From Bacteroidales bacterium UBA5371 (GTDB lineage: Bacteria > Bacteroidota > Bacteroidia > Bacteroidales > P3): DNA of 64,000 bases. The translations under genes were made by a program, and so were the position numbers. The stretch lies in assembly GCA_002407855.1 (NCBI GenBank), contig DHPF01000006.1:1-64000 (forward strand). Reading direction: 5' to 3'. This document shows, one piece after another, positions 59,486 to 64,000 of this stretch. Numbering within the stretch: position 1 is the stretch's first letter; each line of letters starts with the position of its first letter. The notes beneath the pieces were generated by a model. That model did not search any database, was not told the DNA's origin, and worked only from the letters and a program-made list of their open reading frames with translations.

Positions 59486-60172
59486 TTGATAATATTTTAC
59501 ATTTACTCTCTAATTCTAATTGCTCTTACTTTGATATCTATTCTAAGTGGAATGGTTTACTATTTTATTAAAAAAGATACTATTATTCTTAGAAACGCCC
59601 TGCAAATATTCCTTATAAATCTTACAATAGACAAGAATAAGAGTGTTGTTTATGGCATTATCACTATAATATTGCGTCATACTTGGGAAATTCTGCAAAC
59701 TTGTTTAGGCAATATTTATTCGCAAATTAAAAATATTTTTTGGCAAGTAGATAAGGTGGAGTTCTTTTGTGGAGTGGGGTATATTATAAAGTATAATCAA
59801 CATTATAACTTGGGTATATCACTTGGTAACTTCATTAATATAAATACTTTCAATCGACAAGAAAACTCCTTTAAGAAAGAGGTTATTTCTGAGCCTTTTT
59901 TTATGCATGAATATGGTCATACAATAGATAGCAGGCTGTTTGGAGTGTTTTATTTGTTTGCAATAGGGGTTCCCAGCCTGATAAGTGCAATAAGAGCTCA
60001 TCAAATGGCAAACGAGCCTTCGGGTGTTAGTTCGCACTACTACTCGTGGTCAGAAAGACGGGCTAATAAAAATGCTATGCAGTATTTTAGTAAATATTTT
60101 TCTGTCAATTGGACTGCTTCCTATAAGGGTTATACTATTGAAACATTTTATAGATTGGTAAAGAATACTTAA
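59486..60172 (+). CDS. Membrane protein with HEYGH metalloprotease-like motif
   Basis: 228 residues if translation begins at TTG 59486; the next in-frame ATG (59552) would remove most of the first TM segment. An N-terminal hydrophobic segment precedes a domain with FFMHEYGHTIDS (His141, Glu142, His145, the zinc HExxH pattern). A hydrophobic FGVFYLFAIGVPSLISA follows, then WSERRANKNAM, which offers a third Glu ligand. Similar HEYGH-then-hydrophobic modules occur at the ends of polymorphic toxin and RHS-type proteins, but no toxin context is visible here. Hydrolase activity is inferred, the substrate unknown. Confidence 0.62.
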   Translation: MIIFYIYSLILIALTLISILSGMVYYFIKKDTIILRNALQIFLINLTIDKNKSVVYGIITIILRHTWEILQTCLGNIYSQIKNIFWQVDKVEFFCGVGYIIKYNQHYNLGISLGNFININTFNRQENSFKKEVISEPFFMHEYGHTIDSRLFGVFYLFAIGVPSLISAIRAHQMANEPSGVSSHYYSWSERRANKNAMQYFSKYFSVNWTASYKGYTIETFYRLVKNT

Positions 60173-60213
60173 AAATCTTATTCAAAAATTCTCTTTATCT
60201 ATTGTTTTATTGC

Positions 60214-60237
60214 TTATTTGTCAAAACTGACAAATAA
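60214..60237. promoter_or_regulatory. Perfect inverted repeat before the secA promoter
   Basis: TTATTTGTCA, four bases, TGACAAATAA is a perfect 10-bp dyad (60214-60237) ending seven bases before the -7 element and covering the -33 region. No T-tract follows directly, so an operator is more likely than a terminator. Confidence 0.55.
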
Positions 60238-60243
60238 ATATGT

Positions 60244-60251
60244 TATTTTTG
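60244..60251 (+). promoter_or_regulatory. secA promoter -7 element
   Basis: TATTTTTG followed by CA. The A/T-rich leader is about 97 nt. Confidence 0.65.
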
Positions 60252-60354
60252 CAGATTAAATTATAAGGAATGGTTTTTGTGAAAATATAATATTTTACAT
60301 AGATAATAACCAATTTTAGAAACAGATAACAAACTAACTGAAAAATAAATCAAA

Positions 60355-63300
60355 ATGGCAAATTTTCTTGCATCATTATTCGGTAATAAGTCTCAAAGAG
60401 ATTTAAAAGAATTAAAACCAATCTTAGAAAGCTGTTTAAAGGCTTACGAAACAATCAAAACACTTTCCAATGATAATCTTAGGGCAAAAACACAAGAGTT
60501 TAAAGATATTATAGCTTCTGAAATTGAAACTCAGGAAAAAGAGGTTTCTGTAATTAAAGAGAGATTAGATAATGAACTTGATATGCCCGTTAGCGAGAAA
60601 CAGCATCTTTACGATAAATTAGAAAACTTAGAAAAGGAAATCTACGATAAAACTCAAAAGGTTTTGAATGAAATTCTTCCAGATGCTTTTGCAGTCATTA
60701 AAGAAACGGCCAAACGTTTTACTGAAAATGATAAGGTAGAGGTTACAGCAAGTGATTACGATAAAGACCTTTCGGCAATAAAAGATAATGTGAATATTGT
60801 TGGTGATAAGGCTTATTACGATAATACTTGGATGGCAGGAGGCAATATGATTAAGTGGGATATGATACATTATGATGTCCAGCTTATTGGTGGAACTGTT
60901 TTGCACCAAGGAAAGATTGCTGAAATGGCAACAGGTGAGGGTAAAACTCTTGTTGCAACCTTGCCGTTGTATCTTAATGCACTTGCTGGTAAAGGTGTTC
61001 ATGTTGTAACTGTTAATGACTATCTGGCAAAGCGAGACTCTGAATGGATGGGTATGTTGTTTGAATTTCATGGTCTAAGAGTCGATTGTATTGATAAACA
61101 TGAGCCTAATTCCCCAGAAAGACGCAACGCCTACGAAGCAGATATCACCTATGGAACTAATAATGAATTTGGTTTCGATTATCTAAGAGATAATATGTGT
61201 AATAATCCTTATGAAATAGTTCAAAGGAAACATAATTACGCTATTGTGGATGAGGTAGACTCTGTTTTAATTGATGATGCTCGTACACCACTTATTATTT
61301 CTGGACCAACGCCAAAGGGAGATGACCAAGAGTTTGATAGATTTAAACCTGTAATTGAGAAATTATACAATGTGCAACGTAGTTATGTTACTCAAATTCT
61401 TGCAGAGGCAAAGAACTTACTTAAAGAAGGAAGAAGCCAAGAAGATGAAAGAGAAGGAGGAATATTGCTGTTAAGGGCTCATCATGGACTTCCAAAAAAC
61501 AAAGCCTTGATAAAGTTTTTAAGTGAGCAGGGAATGAAATCACTCCTTTTAAAAACCGAAAATCAATTTATGCAAGACCAAAGTAAAGAAATGTTCAAAA
61601 TAGATGACCCTCTTTACTTTATTATTGACGAGAAAGTAAATTCAATTGAGCTAACTGATAAAGGTATTGACTATCTTGCCAATTTGGGAGAAGACCCTAA
61701 GATGTATATGCTAACAGATGTTGGAAGCGAAATAGCAGAACTTGAAAAACAAGAATTAACTCCTTCTGAAAAGGCAGAAAAGAAAGATAAGATACTCCAA
61801 TCCTATGCTGTTCAATCGGACAGAGTACATACCATAAATCAATTGCTAAAAGCCTACACTCTATTTGAAAAAGATATAGAATACGTTGTAATAAACAATC
61901 AAGTAAAGATTGTTGATGAACAAACAGGACGTATTATGGAAGGAAGACGTTATTCTGATGGATTACACCAAGCAATTGAAGCAAAAGAAAAGGTTAAGGT
62001 TGAAGCTGCAACTCAAACTTATGCAACAATTACACTCCAAAACTATTTCCGTATGTATAAGAAGCTTGCAGGTATGACAGGTACAGCAGAAACAGAGGCA
62101 GGAGAGTTGTGGAATATTTATAAGCTGGATGTTGTTGTAATCCCAACCAATCGTCCAATAGCAAGAAAAGATAGCGAAGACTTAATATATAAAACCAAGC
62201 GTGAGAAGTTTAATGCAGTAATAGAAGAGATAGAACGTTTGATAGGAGAGAACCGCCCTGTTTTGGTTGGAACAACTTCTGTTGAAACATCGGAACTCTT
62301 GGGTAAGATGCTTACAATGCGAAAGATTTCTCATCAAGTTCTCAATGCTAAATTACATAAGAAGGAAGCAGATATAGTTGCAGAAGCAGGAAGAGCCAAA
62401 ACAGTTACCATTGCAACCAATATGGCAGGACGTGGAACTGATATCAAATTGGGTGAGGGAGTAAAAGACGCGGGAGGGTTAGCCATTATAGGAACAGAAA
62501 GACACGAATCTCGTCGTGTAGACAGACAGCTAAGAGGACGTGCAGGACGTCAAGGAGACCCAGGAAGTAGTCAGTTCTTTGTTTCGTTAGAAGATAATCT
62601 TATGCGATTATTTGGTTCTGATAGGATGAGTAAGATTATGGATAGACTTGGACTTAAAGAAGGAGAGGTTATCCAACACTCAATGATGACAAAGAGTATT
62701 GAAAGAGCACAACGCAAGGTGGAAGAGAATAACTTTGGAACAAGAAAGCGTTTGTTGGAATATGATGACGTAATGAATAATCAAAGAGAGGTAGTCTATT
62801 CAAAAAGAAAGAATGCTCTATATGGAGACAAACTTGCAATAGATATTTCTAATATGATATACGATGCCTTAGAATACTTGGTTAATGAATATCATAACAC
62901 AAGCGACTTTGAAGGATTTAAGTTAGAATTTATGAAACTTACAGGTATGGAATGTAAGATAGAAAGCGATAGAGCATTTCTCAACGCCCGTAAGTCAGAA
63001 TTAGTTGATGACTTATTTGAAGAAGTATATAATAACTATAAGGCGAGAATGGAGAAAATAGCACTTCAAGCATTCCCATTTGTCAAGAATATATATGAGG
63101 CTAAAAACTACCGATATGAGAATATCGCCTTTCCAATTTCTGATGGGGTAAAGATGATGAACGCCATAGCTCCAATAGAGAAGTCATATAAGACTAAGGG
63201 AAAAGAAATATCTCTTTCTATTGAGAAAAGCATAACTCTACATTTGATTGATAATGCATGGAAAGAACATCTTAGAGAGCTTGACGATTTAAAACAATCG

Positions 63301-63636
63301 GTTCAAGCAGCCTCTTACGAACAAAAGGATCCTTTATTAATTTATAAGTTGGAGTCTTTTGGATTATTTGAAAAGATGATATCAGAACTTAATAGAGATA
63401 TAACTTCTTTCTTATGTAGAGCTTCCCTTCCAATAGAGCAGCAGAATGTAAGGGAAACCGAACTTCCTCAATCCGATAGCAAAAAAATGAAGACTTCAAG
63501 AGAAGAATTAAAAGCCGATAATCCATCAGAGCCTCAAAAAATACAGCCTGTTCACGTAGAGAAGAAAGTGGGAAGAAACGACCCTTGTCCTTGCGGAAGC
63601 GGCAAAAAATACAAGAACTGCCACGGTAAGAACTAA
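60355..63636 (+). CDS. secA: Preprotein translocase ATPase SecA
   Basis: 1093-residue motor that pushes secretory proteins through SecYEG. Walker A is MATGEGKT near residues 190-197 and the DEAD-type box VDEVDSVLIDDARTPLI near 297. The N-terminal HVVTVNDYLAKRDSEWMG, the second nucleotide-binding domain with GRGTDIKLGEG and RRVDRQLRGRAGRQGDPGSSQFF, and the helical scaffold complete the core. The last 22 residues carry the zinc SEC-C motif (RNDPCPCGSGKKYKNCHG). The greater length relative to E. coli comes from an insertion in the middle, as usual in Bacteroidota. Confidence 0.98.
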   Translation: MANFLASLFGNKSQRDLKELKPILESCLKAYETIKTLSNDNLRAKTQEFKDIIASEIETQEKEVSVIKERLDNELDMPVSEKQHLYDKLENLEKEIYDKTQKVLNEILPDAFAVIKETAKRFTENDKVEVTASDYDKDLSAIKDNVNIVGDKAYYDNTWMAGGNMIKWDMIHYDVQLIGGTVLHQGKIAEMATGEGKTLVATLPLYLNALAGKGVHVVTVNDYLAKRDSEWMGMLFEFHGLRVDCIDKHEPNSPERRNAYEADITYGTNNEFGFDYLRDNMCNNPYEIVQRKHNYAIVDEVDSVLIDDARTPLIISGPTPKGDDQEFDRFKPVIEKLYNVQRSYVTQILAEAKNLLKEGRSQEDEREGGILLLRAHHGLPKNKALIKFLSEQGMKSLLLKTENQFMQDQSKEMFKIDDPLYFIIDEKVNSIELTDKGIDYLANLGEDPKMYMLTDVGSEIAELEKQELTPSEKAEKKDKILQSYAVQSDRVHTINQLLKAYTLFEKDIEYVVINNQVKIVDEQTGRIMEGRRYSDGLHQAIEAKEKVKVEAATQTYATITLQNYFRMYKKLAGMTGTAETEAGELWNIYKLDVVVIPTNRPIARKDSEDLIYKTKREKFNAVIEEIERLIGENRPVLVGTTSVETSELLGKMLTMRKISHQVLNAKLHKKEADIVAEAGRAKTVTIATNMAGRGTDIKLGEGVKDAGGLAIIGTERHESRRVDRQLRGRAGRQGDPGSSQFFVSLEDNLMRLFGSDRMSKIMDRLGLKEGEVIQHSMMTKSIERAQRKVEENNFGTRKRLLEYDDVMNNQREVVYSKRKNALYGDKLAIDISNMIYDALEYLVNEYHNTSDFEGFKLEFMKLTGMECKIESDRAFLNARKSELVDDLFEEVYNNYKARMEKIALQAFPFVKNIYEAKNYRYENIAFPISDGVKMMNAIAPIEKSYKTKGKEISLSIEKSITLHLIDNAWKEHLRELDDLKQSVQAASYEQKDPLLIYKLESFGLFEKMISELNRDITSFLCRASLPIEQQNVRETELPQSDSKKMKTSREELKADNPSEPQKIQPVHVEKKVGRNDPCPCGSGKKYKNCHGKN

Positions 63637-63675
63637 TTATTTATTCAAATAAACCTTTTTATTTGGAGATAATAT

Positions 63676-63683
63676 TAACTTTG
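63676..63683 (+). promoter_or_regulatory. Promoter -7 element of the terminal lipoprotein gene
   Basis: TAACTTTG followed by CA, 28 bases before the ATG at 63712. No T-rich terminator hairpin was seen between secA and this site. Confidence 0.6.
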
Positions 63684-63711
63684 CACAATAAATTACAAGA
63701 ACAATAAGATT

Positions 63712-64000
63712 ATGGCTTCTAAATATAAAATTATAAGTATTGCAATCCTATTAATAGGATGTATTGGGTTGTTTTATTCTTGTGACCCAATAGAATTATT
63801 AGATCCTCCTCATAAGGCATATAGCTATGTTATCAACAACACACAAGATGATATAATTTTAGAAAAAGACTTTTTCGGTACAAGTTCAATAATAATTAAG
63901 AAAGATTCTATTAAGAAAATCATCTTTTTGGAAATAGGAAAAGATGATACTTCTGGATATTTCTTTGCTTCACAAATATTCGAAGATGATAATTTTTCCG
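63712..64000 (+). CDS. Putative lipoprotein, cut by the window end
   Basis: A frame starting at ATG 63712 stays open to the last base (96 codons). The N-terminus is basic then hydrophobic (SIAILLIGCIGLFYSCD) with a lipobox-like Tyr-Ser-Cys, so it is likely a lipoprotein. The visible mature part (ELLDPPHKAYSYVINNTQDDIILEK...) is polar and beta-like, and no family is recognised. The 3' end lies outside the window. Confidence 0.65.
   Translation, partial: MASKYKIISIAILLIGCIGLFYSCDPIELLDPPHKAYSYVINNTQDDIILEKDFFGTSSIIIKKDSIKKIIFLEIGKDDTSGYFFASQIFEDDNFS

Noticed and set aside
60214..60237. The secA dyad as a terminator
   Set aside because: No T-run follows the stem directly, and it sits over a promoter rather than close behind the preceding stop.

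Overview
This is an A/T-rich stretch of chromosome from a member of the Bacteroidota, most likely an anaerobic Bacteroidales. The lineage signs are promoters of the TTTG-N20-TAnnTTTG type before many genes, few Shine-Dalgarno sites, two type IX secretion (T9SS) cargo proteins with C-terminal sorting domains, a TonB-dependent receptor with a carboxypeptidase-regulatory N-terminus, a GWxTD-type protein and the DUF3822-rsmD pair. Oxygen-independent ribonucleotide reductase (nrdDG), aspartate ammonia-lyase and an acyl-CoA:acetate transferase point to anaerobic fermentation. The species cannot be named from this window. No transposase, integrase, CRISPR array or rRNA was seen, so most of the window is ordinary core chromosome.

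Layout. 0-6.3 kb: eno, rpsA, a GWxTD protein and a family-2 glycosyltransferase (+). 6.4-10.3 kb: aroQ, a thioredoxin-like protein, a beta-CASP metallo-beta-lactamase-fold protein and a MATE exporter (-). 10.5-19.3 kb: guaA followed by a type I periplasmic-binding protein, a large surface protein and a PorE-like envelope protein, then a short ComEC (+). 19.4-27.6 kb: peptide-binding lipoprotein, YitT, a double TlpA-like protein, smpB, aspA and an arginine decarboxylase-like gene (-). 27.9-34.4 kb: FKBP isomerase, queA-ispD-(AmgK/RapZ fusion), then a hypothetical-DUF3822-rsmD group (+). 34.6-37.6 kb: arsR-TonB receptor-ArsF-like metal-response group (-). 37.7-42.5 kb: yidC and two tandem nhaD antiporters. 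42.5-45.3 kb: nrdDG behind a cobalamin riboswitch (-). 45.6-53.6 kb: CoA-transferase, ruvX, def, a lipoprotein, rimP-nusA-infB and tRNA-Arg(CCU). 53.6-64 kb: Wzz and O-antigen ligase, a frameshifted and an intact T9SS cargo gene, a HEYGH-motif membrane protein, secA, and the start of a lipoprotein gene cut by the window edge.

The most unusual signal is a family of eight intergenic arrays built from degenerate units of exactly 21 bp (around 36-160, 6290-6374, 17881-17994, 24594-24656, 28750-28832, 34428-34553, 45470-45561 and 56134-56225). Each unit begins near AGAATCAAG and ends near TAAATT. The bases drift but no indels were seen. In the one frame left open by the consensus, each unit spells a seven-residue heptad with Leu/Ile four residues before Phe/Val, as in a coiled coil; two arrays have an ATG-started short ORF. 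The arrays could be DNA elements phased at two helical turns, 3'-end elements, micropeptide genes or relics of a coiled-coil gene; the sequence alone does not decide. Other points of note are B12 control of nrdDG, a dinucleotide-tract frameshift in a T9SS gene beside a paralogue sharing 74 identical bases, an amino-sugar-kinase/RapZ fusion, a leader hairpin before rimP-nusA-infB and a perfect 10-bp dyad before the secA promoter.
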